From: Akkermansiaceae bacterium UBA985
Lineage (GTDB): Bacteria; Verrucomicrobiota; Verrucomicrobiia; Verrucomicrobiales; Akkermansiaceae
Direction: 5' to 3'
Assembly: GCA_002292185.1 (NCBI GenBank)
Contig: DBBL01000085.1
Coordinates: 1-11,283, forward strand
DNA length: 11,283 bases
Shown: positions 1 to 7,665 of the stretch, one piece after another
How positions within the stretch are numbered: position 1 is the stretch's first letter
Layout: the number at the start of each line of letters is the position of its first letter
Program-made: the position numbers and the translations under genes
The notes under the pieces: model-generated
What the model was told of the DNA's origin: nothing
Databases searched by the model: none
The model's input: only the letters and a program-made list of their open reading frames with translations

Positions 1-61
1 ATAGTGGCAGGGTAAATAGTGGCAGGGTAAATAGTGGCAGGGTAAATAGGAGGAGTGTGAA
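1..61. repeat. 15-bp tandem repeat at left window edge
   Basis: Three perfect copies of the 15-mer atagtggcagggtaa run from 1 to 45, followed by a degenerate fourth copy (46 to about 61). The array begins at the first base, so it may continue to the left. The unit length is a multiple of three, and one frame stays open from position 3 to a TAG at 84-86, reading as repeated Ser-Gly-Arg-Val-Asn. The other two forward frames meet a stop in every unit. Whether this is the repeat-containing 3' end of a gene or an intergenic microsatellite cannot be decided from this window. Confidence 0.9.
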
Positions 62-359
62 TCTTGAGCGGAAGCAAACCTGCTAGGTTCACTTATTCTT
101 GAATAGTATACGCAGATGCTTCGACTTGGCTATCACCCAAAAAGGGGGTATTTTGCCGCTATTTTTTACTTTATTGTTGGTGTTGGCTTCTGCGCTTTTT
201 TTGCGTGGGCGCCTGAGTCCTTCACCAATCAGAGGGAACACTCATTTTTAATTTGGTATTATTGGAATTACAAAACAAATAGGGCGCCTTAATGGTCGTT
301 TTGATCCTTCGTTGCTGTGGGCCCCTATTATTTGGCCGATTTTACTTAGCAGGTTCCTG
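62..359. other. Gene-poor stretch downstream of the TIM-barrel gene
   Basis: No convincing gene is seen in this stretch of about 300 bases. The reading frames that cross it on either strand are continuations of frames overlapping the TIM-barrel gene and have no recognisable protein character. The octamer gggcgcct occurs twice (207-214 and 282-289). A weak bulged inverted repeat, TGAGT/ACTCA with an inner CCT/AGG, lies at about 214-244 and is followed by a T run, but it is too poor to call a terminator. No clear terminator for the minus-strand gene ending at 360 was found. Confidence 0.5.
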
Positions 360-1382
360 TTATTTGGAATAAGCCTTATTGATATCAAGCATGACACCAA
401 GGATGGTATTCCAGGTTTCCTGTTTCTCCAGCATCGCATTGGGGAACATGCAGCCGTCCCAGCAGAGGTGCTTGATCTCGGGGCGCTGGTTGCCGTTTTC
501 ATCGAGTAGCCAGTAGGAGGCGCACTTGACGATGTCGAGTTTGCCATTGGGATCATCTGCCACGCAGTGACGGCCGGTCTTATCATGAGCACCAGTGCCG
601 TGCACGCTGCCATCGTTCTGGGCGACGTGGAAATCATAGGTCCATGGTCTGAGCTTGTCCGTCATGGTTTTATAAGCGGCCCAGAATTCATCATCGGAAT
701 AGCCTTCCTTCAGCAAGGCGTGTTCGGGGGCGTTGTAGCCTAGTAAGTAGAGGTAACTGTGGGCGAGGTCCGCCTGAAAGCCAACCCGACCAGGCTGACC
801 AACCAACTCTAAGAGATCGAGCATGTCTTTCCAAGAGTGCATACCACCCCAGCAAATCTCACCCTCAACGACGAGGACTTCGTCAAAATCAGCAGCAACC
901 TCAGCACTCTCCTTGAATGTCTGGGCGATGAGCTTGGTGCCTTCCACCGAATTCTTCGACCACTCGTCAACACTGACGGCGGAATCGATCCGGATAGAGC
1001 CATACTCACGCACACCGTGCTCACGAAGGATCTTACCATAGCGGCACGACTTGCGCACAGCATCAACAAAGCGGCCGCGAGTCTCAGCATCACCCATGGC
1101 ACTGCCACCTACGGTACCCTCCCAAACGGGTGCCACAAAACTCCCTACTTTGAGTCCATGCCCTGCAATTTTATCAGCGAGCTTACGGATTTCAGCCTCA
1201 TCGGCATCGATATCCAAGTGCGGTTGGAATAGGAACATGTCCACTCCGTCAAAACCTTTGCCATCAACACTACTTGCCGCTGTCATTTCCAGCATACGAT
1301 CCAAACTGATCGGCGGCTGATCTGAACCCTCTTCCTTGCCCACCAATCCGGGCCACATCGCGTTATGTAATTTCCAACTCAT
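360..1382 (-). CDS. Sugar phosphate isomerase/epimerase-like TIM-barrel protein
   Basis: This 340-residue protein resembles the xylose isomerase-like TIM-barrel superfamily (COG1082, AP endonuclease 2 fold). These are usually cytoplasmic, metal-dependent enzymes acting on sugars or related polyols. Visible features are a Glu-rich strand end ([10 protein letters not shown], residues 171-180), [10 protein letters not shown] (201-210) with Asp205 and His208, and a His-rich segment around 252-272 ([13 protein letters not shown], then HDKTGRH). Such Glu/Asp/His positions are typical metal ligands in this fold. There is no signal peptide or membrane segment. The ATG at 1382 has no visible Shine-Dalgarno sequence; Met9 is an alternative start. 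The gene is separated from oadB by a repeat-containing spacer of 362 bp and is probably a separate transcription unit. Fold assignment is fairly secure; the substrate is unknown. Confidence 0.75.
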   Translation of the reverse strand: MSWKLHNAMWPGLVGKEEGSDQPPISLDRMLEMTAASSVDGKGFDGVDMFLFQPHLDIDADEAEIRKLADKIAGHGLKVGSFVAPVWEGTVGGSAMGDAETRGRFVDAVRKSCRYGKILREHGVREYGSIRIDSAVSVDEWSKNSVEGTKLIAQTFKESAEVAADFDEVLVVEGEICWGGMHSWKDMLDLLELVGQPGRVGFQADLAHSYLYLLGYNAPEHALLKEGYSDDEFWAAYKTMTDKLRPWTYDFHVAQNDGSVHGTGAHDKTGRHCVADDPNGKLDIVKCASYWLLDENGNQRPEIKHLCWDGCMFPNAMLEKQETWNTILGVMLDINKAYSK

Positions 1383-1549
1383 GCAGGGACGCTAATACAG
1401 GCTGGCGTGCCTTGTCCATCTAGAATGTCTGAACGTGGTGGTGAGTGGCCGATTACTAATGCTTTGTGCCTCAACGCAAGTCTACTTGGCACGCTAAGCC
1501 CTCGATCATAACGGATTCCTCCGGCAGAGTTGCAAATAGATTGCGTATT

Positions 1550-1564
1550 TGTCGCATAGCGACA
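1550..1564. repeat. Short inverted repeat (6-bp stem, 3-nt loop)
   Basis: TGTCGC (1550-1555) and GCGACA (1559-1564) are perfect inverted repeats around the loop ATA. It lies 8 bases from the larger hairpin at 1573-1598, so the two may be parts of one element. Confidence 0.6.
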
Positions 1565-1572
1565 GCTGATAT

Positions 1573-1598
1573 TAGCCGTGGATTGAAACCCACGGCTA
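1573..1598. repeat. Inverted repeat (9-bp stem, 8-nt loop)
   Basis: TAGCCGTGG (1573-1581) and CCACGGCTA (1590-1598) are perfect inverted repeats around the loop attgaaac. No T run follows on either strand, so it does not look like an intrinsic terminator. A stem-loop of this form standing free between genes resembles REP-like palindromes. Confidence 0.75.
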
Positions 1599-1695
1599 CA
1601 ATACGTTGTCACTAACGTGACACTTGGTATGAGCACTCAATACTGAACCGCGAATAGGCGAAAATGGATGCAAATAAACCCATACTACTGGCATC

Positions 1696-1726
1696 ATTCA
1701 ACATTCAACATTCACTATTCAACATT
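1696..1726. repeat. 7-bp tandem repeat (ATTCAAC, about 4.4 copies)
   Basis: Units are ATTCAAC (1696-1702), ATTCAAC (1703-1709), ATTCACT (1710-1716), ATTCAAC (1717-1723) and a partial ATT (1724-1726). The repeat abuts the GC-rich hairpin beginning at 1727, just downstream of oadB on the minus strand. Confidence 0.85.
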
Positions 1727-1754
1727 CCGCCGTCAGGCGGCGGCCTAGCCGCCG
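1727..1754 (-). terminator. Overlapping GC-rich hairpins at the oadB stop codon
   Basis: CCGCC (1727-1731) pairs with GGCGG (1736-1740) around GTCA. A second stem, CGGCGGC (1738-1744) with GCCGCCG (1748-1754), encloses the oadB TAG stop (1745-1747) in its loop. The two stems share 1738-1740, so they cannot both form fully. Such structures could end transcription of oadGAB or protect the mRNA 3' end. No U tract follows on the minus strand, so an intrinsic terminator role is uncertain. Confidence 0.4.
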
Positions 1755-3109
1755 ACGAGAGCGAGCAGCACACCGGCAGCCACGGCCGAGCCAATCACTC
1801 CAGCCACATTCGGGCCCATGGCATGCATCAGCAAGTAGTTCTGAGGGTTGGCATCCATGCCGACCTTGTTGGATACTCGTGCCGCCATAGGAACAGCAGA
1901 AACCCCGGCCGAACCGATGAGCGGATTAATTTTTCCTGCGTCCGTCTTGGCGAACTTATTCATCACCTTCGCCATGATCACGCCCGAGCCAGTACCGATA
2001 CTGAAGGCGATGAGGCCAAGCACGATGATGCCTAAGGTTTCGGCTGAGAGGAACTTGTCTGCTTGCAGCTTCGAGCCAACGGCGAGGCCGAGCATGATGG
2101 TGACAATATTAATGAGCTCATTGGCCGCCGTCTTGGATAGGCGCTCAACTACACCACACTCTTTGAACAGGTTACCCAACATCAGCATACCGACCAGCGG
2201 AGTGGCTGATGGTAGCAGTAGAGCGCAGATAATAAGCACTGAAAGCGGAAAGACGATTTTCTCGATCTGGCGCACCGGGCGCAGCTGCTTCATCTCGATC
2301 TCACGCTCGGCCTTGGTGGTCAGCAGGCGCATGATAGGAGGCTGGATAATGGGTACCAGCGCCATGTAGGAGTAGGCCGCCACCGCAATGGCGCCTAATA
2401 AATCAGGTGCCAGCTGGCCGGCGAGGAAAATAGCCGTAGGCCCGTCAGCACCACCAATGATACCAATAGCACTGGCGTCCTGAATGGAGAAATTAATGCT
2501 GCCAAACGTACTGGAGAGCCAGAGAGCTCCAATCAGAGTGGTGAAAATACCAAACTGAGCCGCGGCTCCAAGGAGTGCGGTCTTTGGATTGGCAAGCAGT
2601 GGGCCAAAGTCGGTCATGGCTCCAACGCCAAGGAAAATCAGCAGTGGGAAAATAGGCACGTCGCCGATGCCCATTTCGTAGAAAGCGTAGAGGAAGCCTC
2701 CTGGCTCAGCGATGCCGGCGTAGGGAATGTTGGCAAGGATACCACCAAAGCCGATTGGCAGAAGCAGTAGCGGCTCAAACTTCTTGGCAATTCCTAGATA
2801 GATAAGTAGCAGACCCACAAGGATCATGATCAGCTTAAAAATTCCATGTTGGCCTGGCTGCTCCTCACCGTTCTCGTCCACCGTGGGCTCACCACGTTCG
2901 AAGAAACCCTTCAGGCCGGTGCTGTCCCACAGGCTTTGCACCTTGGACTTCTCTGCCGTATCGGGGGCTTCTCCTGCTTGGGCTGCTTGCTCGACTTGGG
3001 CTGCTGCAGCCTCAGCGGCAAACAGATCCGTAGACATGAACAAACACACCAGTGCGGCTAGGCACAGGCAAGCAATCGAACCCTTTGTGAAAAATGATGA
3101 TTTTTGCAT
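1745..3109 (-). CDS. oadB: Sodium-pumping oxaloacetate decarboxylase, beta subunit
   Basis: This 454-residue polytopic membrane protein is the beta subunit of a biotin-dependent sodium-translocating decarboxylase. It decarboxylates carboxybiotin carried by OadA and exports Na+. The signature [10 protein letters not shown] (219-228) holds Asp222, matching the essential Asp203 of Klebsiella OadB. The segment from Asn395 ([17 protein letters not shown]) holds Asn395, Ser404 and Arg411, matching Asn373, Ser382 and Arg389; Tyr248 matches Tyr229. These matches are by motif spacing. Residues 1-30 look like a signal peptide, followed by an Ala/Glu-rich hydrophilic stretch to about 90 before the first conserved membrane helix; the Klebsiella protein lacks such an extension. 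The ATG overlaps the oadA stop by one base (TAATG), indicating translational coupling. Confidence 0.96.
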   Translation of the reverse strand: MQKSSFFTKGSIACLCLAALVCLFMSTDLFAAEAAAAQVEQAAQAGEAPDTAEKSKVQSLWDSTGLKGFFERGEPTVDENGEEQPGQHGIFKLIMILVGLLLIYLGIAKKFEPLLLLPIGFGGILANIPYAGIAEPGGFLYAFYEMGIGDVPIFPLLIFLGVGAMTDFGPLLANPKTALLGAAAQFGIFTTLIGALWLSSTFGSINFSIQDASAIGIIGGADGPTAIFLAGQLAPDLLGAIAVAAYSYMALVPIIQPPIMRLLTTKAEREIEMKQLRPVRQIEKIVFPLSVLIICALLLPSATPLVGMLMLGNLFKECGVVERLSKTAANELINIVTIMLGLAVGSKLQADKFLSAETLGIIVLGLIAFSIGTGSGVIMAKVMNKFAKTDAGKINPLIGSAGVSAVPMAARVSNKVGMDANPQNYLLMHAMGPNVAGVIGSAVAAGVLLALVGG

Positions 3110-4914
3110 TAACCTAGTGTCGCTATAACTTGTCCTGATGTGACTTGATCGCCTTTGCTGACCAGAATCTCGGAAATCACACCAGAGCTAGGTGCCGCAA
3201 TTGCCATTTCCATCTTCATGGCCTCAAGCACGATCACGGTTTCACCTTCCTCGACGGAATCGCCAGGGCCTTTGAGAATGTCAAAAACAGCGCCCGGCAT
3301 AGGTGCAGAGACAGGCGTTCCGCCGCCACCGCCGCCTGATGAGCTAGGTGATGCGTCGTCACCACCCTCGGTAACACTGACGTCGTAGCTTTTGCCGTTA
3401 ACGGTTGCCTTATCACCATCGAACTCGACGACAAACTTATCGCCACCCACCTTGACGGTGAGTTTATCAGCAACCGAACCGCCAACACTATTAGCTGCGG
3501 CGGGCGCATCCTTCTCGATCTTACGGACATTGGTTTTCATCTCTCCCTTGAGGAAAGAGATGCCCTTGGCGCCACATGCGGCGACAATAAAGGTGTTTTC
3601 ATCAGTGACTGGCAAGCCTTCCGCCTCGAGCTTGGCGACCGCAGGAGCAACACCTTTTTCAGGGTTGGCCTCGTCCATCTCAAGCGGACTTTCCGTGGTG
3701 GGCTCTAGTCCCATTTTCTCCGCGGCGAGTCTGACAATCTCAGGATCGGGAGCGACCGGAGTCTTACCGAAGTAGCCGAGAACCATCTTGCCGTAACCTT
3801 CAGCGAATTTCTCCCACTTGCCAAACATGACATTATTGAAAGCCTGCTGGAAATAAAACTGGCTCACCGGTGTCACCGAGGTGCCGAATCCGCCGAGTCG
3901 AACCACTTCGCCCATAGCATCGATCACCTCAGGATAGCGGTCGAGGATGCCATTATCTCGCATCATCTGAGTATTGGCAGTAAGCGCACCACCGGGCATC
4001 GGGCTCCATGGAATCAATGGCTCCACCGCCTTGGCCTCTGGCGGCATAAAGTAGTCCGACATGCAGTCCTTGAACACGGCCTCAGCCTCCATGACTTTAT
4101 CAATATCAAGATCGAGGCGGTAATCCGTTCCTCGCAGGGCGTGCCACATGGATGCCACATCCGGCTGGCAGGTGCCACCCGAGCAAGGTGCCATCGACAG
4201 GTCAATCTGGTCGGCTCCAGCTTCAATCGCAGCATGATAGCAGATCACTCCTGTGCCGGCGGTATCGTGGGTGTGGTAAACAATGCGGGTGCCCTCGGGC
4301 AAGCGCTTGCGGGCTGCCTTGATGGTCTCGTGAATAGTGGATGGGTAAGCCGTGCCACTGGCATCCTTGAAGCACACCGAGGTGAATGGGATCTCAGCGG
4401 CCAAGATATCATCGAGTGTCTTGGCGTAAAACTCGGCGTCGTGTGCACCGGTGCAGCCAGGAGGCAATGCCATCATGGTGACACAGACTTCGTGATTCAA
4501 GCCGTGGTCGGTGATCGAGCGTCCTGAATCAATCAGGTTGTTAACGTCATTGAGTGCATCGAAGTTACGGATGGTCGTCATGCCGTGCTTCTTGAACATC
4601 TTGGCATGTAGGTCGATGATGTCACGTGGCTGGGAATCAAGGGCAACTACATTGATACCACGAGCAAGTGTCTGCAGGTTGGCGTCGGGGCCAGCCTTCT
4701 CACGGAAGGTGTCCATCATGTCGAAGGCATCCTCGTTGGAGTAGAAATACAGTGACTGGTAACGTGCTCCGCCGCCTGCCTCAAAATGCCGGATGCCTGC
4801 GTCCCGTGCCGCTTCGACAGCGGGCATGAAATCAGGAGTAAATACCCGGGCTCCGTATGCGCTCTGGAATCCGTCCCGGAACGCCGTGATCATTACATCG
4901 ATGTTTTTAGCCAT
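3109..4914 (-). CDS. oadA: Oxaloacetate decarboxylase, alpha (biotin carboxyltransferase) subunit
   Basis: This 601-residue protein moves the carboxyl group of oxaloacetate to biotin, giving pyruvate. The carboxyltransferase barrel shows Arg13, Asp14 and Gln17 (FRDGFQS), Lys183 (FKDASG, the carbamylated lysine position), metal ligands His214 and His216 (YHTHD), SGGTCQP (245-251) and the catalytic-threonine motif VTPVSQ (Thr348). A conserved OADA/PYC domain follows, then a Gly/Ser linker with six glycines (527-532) and a C-terminal biotinyl domain with EAMKMEM; Lys567 is the biotin site, 35 residues from the end as usual. The barrel is divergent: RDGFQS replaces the usual RDAHQS. No biotin carboxylase gene is nearby and oadG and oadB flank it, which favours a decarboxylase pump over pyruvate carboxylase. 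The ATG lacks a Shine-Dalgarno sequence. Confidence 0.94.
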   Translation of the reverse strand: MAKNIDVMITAFRDGFQSAYGARVFTPDFMPAVEAARDAGIRHFEAGGGARYQSLYFYSNEDAFDMMDTFREKAGPDANLQTLARGINVVALDSQPRDIIDLHAKMFKKHGMTTIRNFDALNDVNNLIDSGRSITDHGLNHEVCVTMMALPPGCTGAHDAEFYAKTLDDILAAEIPFTSVCFKDASGTAYPSTIHETIKAARKRLPEGTRIVYHTHDTAGTGVICYHAAIEAGADQIDLSMAPCSGGTCQPDVASMWHALRGTDYRLDLDIDKVMEAEAVFKDCMSDYFMPPEAKAVEPLIPWSPMPGGALTANTQMMRDNGILDRYPEVIDAMGEVVRLGGFGTSVTPVSQFYFQQAFNNVMFGKWEKFAEGYGKMVLGYFGKTPVAPDPEIVRLAAEKMGLEPTTESPLEMDEANPEKGVAPAVAKLEAEGLPVTDENTFIVAACGAKGISFLKGEMKTNVRKIEKDAPAAANSVGGSVADKLTVKVGGDKFVVEFDGDKATVNGKSYDVSVTEGGDDASPSSSGGGGGGTPVSAPMPGAVFDILKGPGDSVEEGETVIVLEAMKMEMAIAAPSSGVISEILVSKGDQVTSGQVIATLG

Positions 4915-4975
4915 GATTGTTTAGTAGATTGGAAAATAGTTGATCTTCAGTGTGTGAATAGAGGGTCGTGCTTGA

Positions 4976-5206
4976 TTAAGCCCCTTTTTGGGTGCGGTGA
5001 GCAGCGGCGATGGCCACGGCCATCGTCGCGGATGTGCGTGCGGCTGGGCCGGAGCCTACTGAGCCAGACGGCTTGGCAGCTTGTTCTGGCTCGGGGAATT
5101 TGCTCAATAACGAGCCGGATACCTTCATCAAGATGACCAGTAAAACGAGAAACGAGAACACTACCCCCATTCCAACCAACATTAGTTCTAAGCCTTCTCC
5201 TATCAT
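4976..5206 (-). CDS. oadG: Oxaloacetate decarboxylase, gamma subunit
   Basis: This small (76-residue) protein is the gamma subunit that anchors OadA to the membrane subunit OadB and helps assemble the pump. It shows the family layout: one N-terminal membrane helix (about residues 7-27, LMLVGMGVVFSFLVLLVILM), a Pro/Ala/Gly-rich linker, and a C-terminal IAAAHR motif, the OadG region that binds OadA and carries the zinc-ligand histidine. I place the start at the ATG at 5206 (MIGEGLELM) because the helix follows directly. The frame is open to an ATG at 5287, but the extra 27 residues would be encoded partly by a tandem repeat and lack family character. It lies 61 bp upstream of oadA and opens the operon. 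No Shine-Dalgarno sequence is visible. Confidence 0.88.
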   Translation of the reverse strand: MIGEGLELMLVGMGVVFSFLVLLVILMKVSGSLLSKFPEPEQAAKPSGSVGSGPAARTSATMAVAIAAAHRTQKGA

Positions 5207-5248
5207 CGTTTTTTTCGTTGTCTGGTTAGTGGGTGGGTCAAGTCGGGT

Positions 5249-5274
5249 AATGTCAGGCAATGTCAGGCAATGTC
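5249..5274. repeat. 10-bp direct repeat in the oadG leader
   Basis: AATGTCAGGC occurs at 5249-5258 and 5259-5268, with a partial third copy AATGTC at 5269-5274. It lies between the predicted promoter and the oadG start, in what would be the 5' untranslated leader. It could be a regulator-binding site, an RNA feature or simply a slippage product. Confidence 0.75.
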
Positions 5275-5306
5275 TGCTCGCCTGCATTCAGATTATCAGG
5301 GGGGCT

Positions 5307-5335
5307 TTTCTAGCGAACCCTAGGATACTTGTAAA
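5307..5335 (-). promoter_or_regulatory. Candidate sigma-70-type promoter for oadGAB
   Basis: On the minus strand, TTTACA (5335-5330) is followed after 17 bases by TAGAAA (5312-5307), matching 5 of 6 and 4 of 6 consensus positions. It lies in the 175-bp gap between nagB and oadG and would give a leader of about 95 bases. Found by eye; not tested against background. Confidence 0.4.
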
Positions 5336-5381
5336 CAAAGGATTGGGAAGTTTTCTCAACTTATCCCCTCGCCCTGACTAG

Positions 5382-6170
5382 CTAAGCGTCCTGTTGCCAG
5401 TCCGGCTTACCTGCGTAGACCCAACGGTAGTAATCTGCTCGTTTTAACTGCGCGGCAGCGGCATCATCGATAAACACCTTGGCATTCCGATGATGTTGCA
5501 GAATGGAGGCGGGGACCATGGCGGCCACTGGCCCTTCGACCATCGCGGCGATGGCCTCGGCTTTACCTCCTCCGAAAGCGAGCATGATGTTGCTTCGTGC
5601 TGCCATGATCGTGCCAATGCCCATGGTGATGCAATGGCGTGGCACCTTGCTCTCATCATCATTGAAGAATCGCGCATTATCGGCAACCGTATCTTGTGTT
5701 AGAGTTTTGATTCTGGTGCGGGAGGCAAAAGATGATGTTGGTTCGTTAAAGCCAATGTGGCCATCCGAGCCAATACCTAACACTTGCAGGTCAATACCGC
5801 CAGCAGTCAAAATGGCTTGCTCATAAGCAGCACAGGTTGCTGGCACATCCGCCGTCATGCCGTTAGGGATATGAACTTGTTTCGGGTTGATGTTGATATG
5901 GCTAAATAGATTCTGCCACATAAAGCTGTGGTAGGATTGTTCATGCTGACGCTCAAGGCCCACATACTCGTCCAAGTTGAAGGTAGTCACGGCACTAAAG
6001 TCGAGCCCGTCTTCACGATGCATCCGGATCAGTTCACCATACAGTGACAGAGGGCTGCTCCCAGTAGCCAAACCTAGCACGCAATTGGGCTTTTCGCACA
6101 CCAAACGTGCGATCACTCTGGCCGCAGCGACACTGGCCGCCCGCTCGTTTTGCTGAATGATAATTTCCAT
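5382..6170 (-). CDS. nagB: Glucosamine-6-phosphate deaminase
   Basis: This 262-residue cytoplasmic enzyme converts glucosamine-6-phosphate to fructose-6-phosphate and ammonia, feeding amino sugars into glycolysis. The catalytic residues of E. coli NagB are present at a constant offset of five: Asp67 (FNLDEYVGL), Asp136, His138 and Glu143 (SDGHIGFNEP), with substrate-phosphate residues Arg167 and Lys203. The phosphate loop ATGSSPLSLY (35-44) is intact. Positions corresponding to the E. coli allosteric GlcNAc-6-phosphate site (Ser146, Arg153, Lys155, Thr156) are also kept, so the enzyme may be allosteric; this is inference from spacing. Length fits the family (about 260-270). It lies 31 bp downstream of the kinase-like gene, so the two are probably co-transcribed. 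A weak GAG precedes the ATG. nagA is not in this window. Confidence 0.96.
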   Translation of the reverse strand: MEIIIQQNERAASVAAARVIARLVCEKPNCVLGLATGSSPLSLYGELIRMHREDGLDFSAVTTFNLDEYVGLERQHEQSYHSFMWQNLFSHININPKQVHIPNGMTADVPATCAAYEQAILTAGGIDLQVLGIGSDGHIGFNEPTSSFASRTRIKTLTQDTVADNARFFNDDESKVPRHCITMGIGTIMAARSNIMLAFGGGKAEAIAAMVEGPVAAMVPASILQHHRNAKVFIDDAAAAQLKRADYYRWVYAGKPDWQQDA

Positions 6171-6201
6171 TTAATCTCAAGATTTTGTCAAAGCTCAAAC
6201 A

Positions 6202-7602
6202 TTACCCTACTCCGATCATAGGCAGACTAGCTGCAGCAACCGCTTGACCATGACGCTTGTCCTGCTCATTCGGCGTCACTAGTTCAATTTGTTCGGCAAG
6301 TTCTGGGAAAACCTCCTCCAAAACGGTATGAGCATGCTCGATGATGATGGTGCCACCCTCGCCACTTGCAACTCGGCCTAACAGGAGCACCTTTCGTATT
6401 TCATAAAAATCCGCGTAATGGGCAATGGCATAACCGAGGTAGGTGCCGATCGTGGAGTAAATTTTAGCGGCGCGATCGTCTCCCGCAGCCATGAGTTTTT
6501 GGACTTCAATAAGCTGCTCTGGGAATGGCATGTCCACGGGTAGCTCAATACCCGCTACGGGCACTAATCGAGCCACAGCCTGCTGTGATAAGTATTGGGC
6601 GCCAACGCCAGCGTCCCCAGACCATTCATCCACTGGCGCATCTTCACGGTAATCAATAGGAGCGAAGGCTAGCTCATTGAGCATTGGGGTAATGTTGCCC
6701 TCAGGGGTAACGTAACCAACCGCTTCGCTTGTTCCCATGGCCAAACCCAGTACTGCGTTTTCATCCATCGACATCGAGCCTGCAAGGGCTGTCACCTCAC
6801 CATCATTAACGACTTCAAAAGGAACATTATGCCAACGCTTCTGCAGATCAAAAAACACGCGCCTAATTTTGTTTTCAAAATCCACAGCAGCCAGTCCGCG
6901 GAATAATGATGCCACCCGCACTTCATTATTTACGTACACCCCCGCGGAACTTCCGCCAATGGCATCCACTCTGGGCAAGTGAGCGGCAGCCCTCTGCAGA
7001 GAGTCATTGATGCCCTCGATGTGGTAGTTTGGATCGGTTTCAAAATACGGGTTCCACTCCACCTCTTCAGAGAACACCACCTCGCCGTTCATAACGGCAG
7101 CACATTTGCGGTCCGACCCTCCGAGATCAAAACCAATACGGCAGCCGTCAAGATGCCTGCCCAAGGGCATGGATGTCTCGTTCTCCTGAGGAATATCCTC
7201 CATCCCACAATTCAATATTTTCAGTGAACTACGGTAGACTTTTTCACCAAAAAATTCGGAATCAAACGCGCGCACCCCGCCGGCACTGTAAATAGAGGCT
7301 AACTTCCCAGCGAGAGGCTCACACCCTGCTATGAATATCGTGCAACCACCACGCTGCCATAAGAGAAATTTGAGAATACGCTCAAGGTAACGTAATGTGC
7401 GATCATCGTGATCACCTCCTGTGGGCAGAATTTCCGTACGAAAAACAGTGCATGTGCTATCAGGGCGAATTAAAGCGATAGCTACCTCGGTAGCTTGCCC
7501 GGCAGTGGTCACCAAGTTCTGATAAGCACGATTCCACATCACCGCAGGGCTAAATTGTTGATCTAATTCAGGCTTGATTGGTGTTTTAATAGCTGTTGTC
7601 AT
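6202..7602 (-). CDS. ROK/ASKHA-family sugar kinase-like protein
   Basis: This 466-residue protein (from the ATG at 7602; a TTG at 7605 is also possible) has a C-terminal actin-like ATPase core. GFDLGGSDRK (157-166) is the first phosphate motif with Asp159, GGSSAGVY (216-223) follows, VNDGEVTAL (265-273) holds the candidate catalytic Asp267, and GLAMGTSEAVG (286-296) is the second phosphate loop. The usual ROK zinc motif (CxCGxxGC) is not seen, and there is an extra N-terminal region of about 150 residues, so it is much longer than typical ROK kinases (about 300). The same overall form occurs in uncharacterised ROK-like proteins of Firmicutes and spirochaetes, from memory. Lying 31 bp upstream of nagB, it is a candidate GlcNAc or hexosamine kinase; the substrate is inferred from position only. 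Confidence 0.8.
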   Translation of the reverse strand: MTTAIKTPIKPELDQQFSPAVMWNRAYQNLVTTAGQATEVAIALIRPDSTCTVFRTEILPTGGDHDDRTLRYLERILKFLLWQRGGCTIFIAGCEPLAGKLASIYSAGGVRAFDSEFFGEKVYRSSLKILNCGMEDIPQENETSMPLGRHLDGCRIGFDLGGSDRKCAAVMNGEVVFSEEVEWNPYFETDPNYHIEGINDSLQRAAAHLPRVDAIGGSSAGVYVNNEVRVASLFRGLAAVDFENKIRRVFFDLQKRWHNVPFEVVNDGEVTALAGSMSMDENAVLGLAMGTSEAVGYVTPEGNITPMLNELAFAPIDYREDAPVDEWSGDAGVGAQYLSQQAVARLVPVAGIELPVDMPFPEQLIEVQKLMAAGDDRAAKIYSTIGTYLGYAIAHYADFYEIRKVLLLGRVASGEGGTIIIEHAHTVLEEVFPELAEQIELVTPNEQDKRHGQAVAAASLPMIGVG

Positions 7603-7636
7603 CAAGTCGTGAGGTGAGTGATGCGAGACGCATGAG

Positions 7637-7664
7637 TTTATAAAACAGGCAGTCCGATCGTAAA
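7637..7664 (-). promoter_or_regulatory. Candidate promoter for the kinase-nagB unit
   Basis: On the minus strand, TTTACG (7664-7659) is followed after 16 bases by TATAAA (7642-7637), 35 bases before the ATG at 7602. One arm of an inverted repeat (7666-7672) lies directly upstream of the -35 hexamer, where an AraC-type activator would commonly bind. Found by eye. Confidence 0.38.
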
Positions 7665-7665
7665 G

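Larger units (their letters stand above)
1383..1744. other. Repeat-rich spacer between oadB and the TIM-barrel gene
   Basis: This 362-bp spacer contains a 6-bp-stem hairpin (1550-1564), a 9-bp-stem hairpin (1573-1598), a 7-bp tandem repeat (1696-1726) and two overlapping GC-rich hairpins that run into the oadB stop codon. A frame on the minus strand (1636-1379) is open and overlaps the TIM-barrel start by 4 bases. Its translation is rich in Ser, Arg, Pro and Cys, runs through the hairpins and resembles no protein I know, so I do not call it a gene. The pattern suggests a remnant of a dispersed intergenic repeat; this is inference from one copy. Confidence 0.5.

Noticed and set aside
49..92. 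Perfect AGGAGG at 49-54 followed by short GTG or TTG frames
   Set aside because: The motif arises in the degenerate fourth copy of the 15-bp repeat, and the frames are only 9-12 codons long.
214..249. Possible plus-strand terminator: TGAGT/ACTCA bulged stem followed by five T
   Set aside because: The stem is short and bulged with a large loop, and no plus-strand gene upstream needs it.
1379..1636. 85-residue open frame on the minus strand overlapping the TIM-barrel start by 4 bases (ATGA)
   Set aside because: The arrangement looks like translational coupling, but the composition (Ser, Arg, Pro, Cys rich), the palindromes inside it and the lack of any recognisable motif point to repeat-derived noncoding sequence.
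1..1754. CRISPR array
   Set aside because: The repeats are 7 and 15 bp in direct tandem without spacers, and no cas gene is present.
3234..4527. Several open frames of 65-130 codons on both strands within oadA
   Set aside because: They are shadows of the strongly supported oadA frame and show no protein features of their own.
5207..5287. Extension of oadG to the upstream ATG at 5287
   Set aside because: The added 27 residues are partly encoded by the 10-bp repeat region, are not hydrophobic or family-like, and would displace the N-terminal membrane helix typical of OadG.
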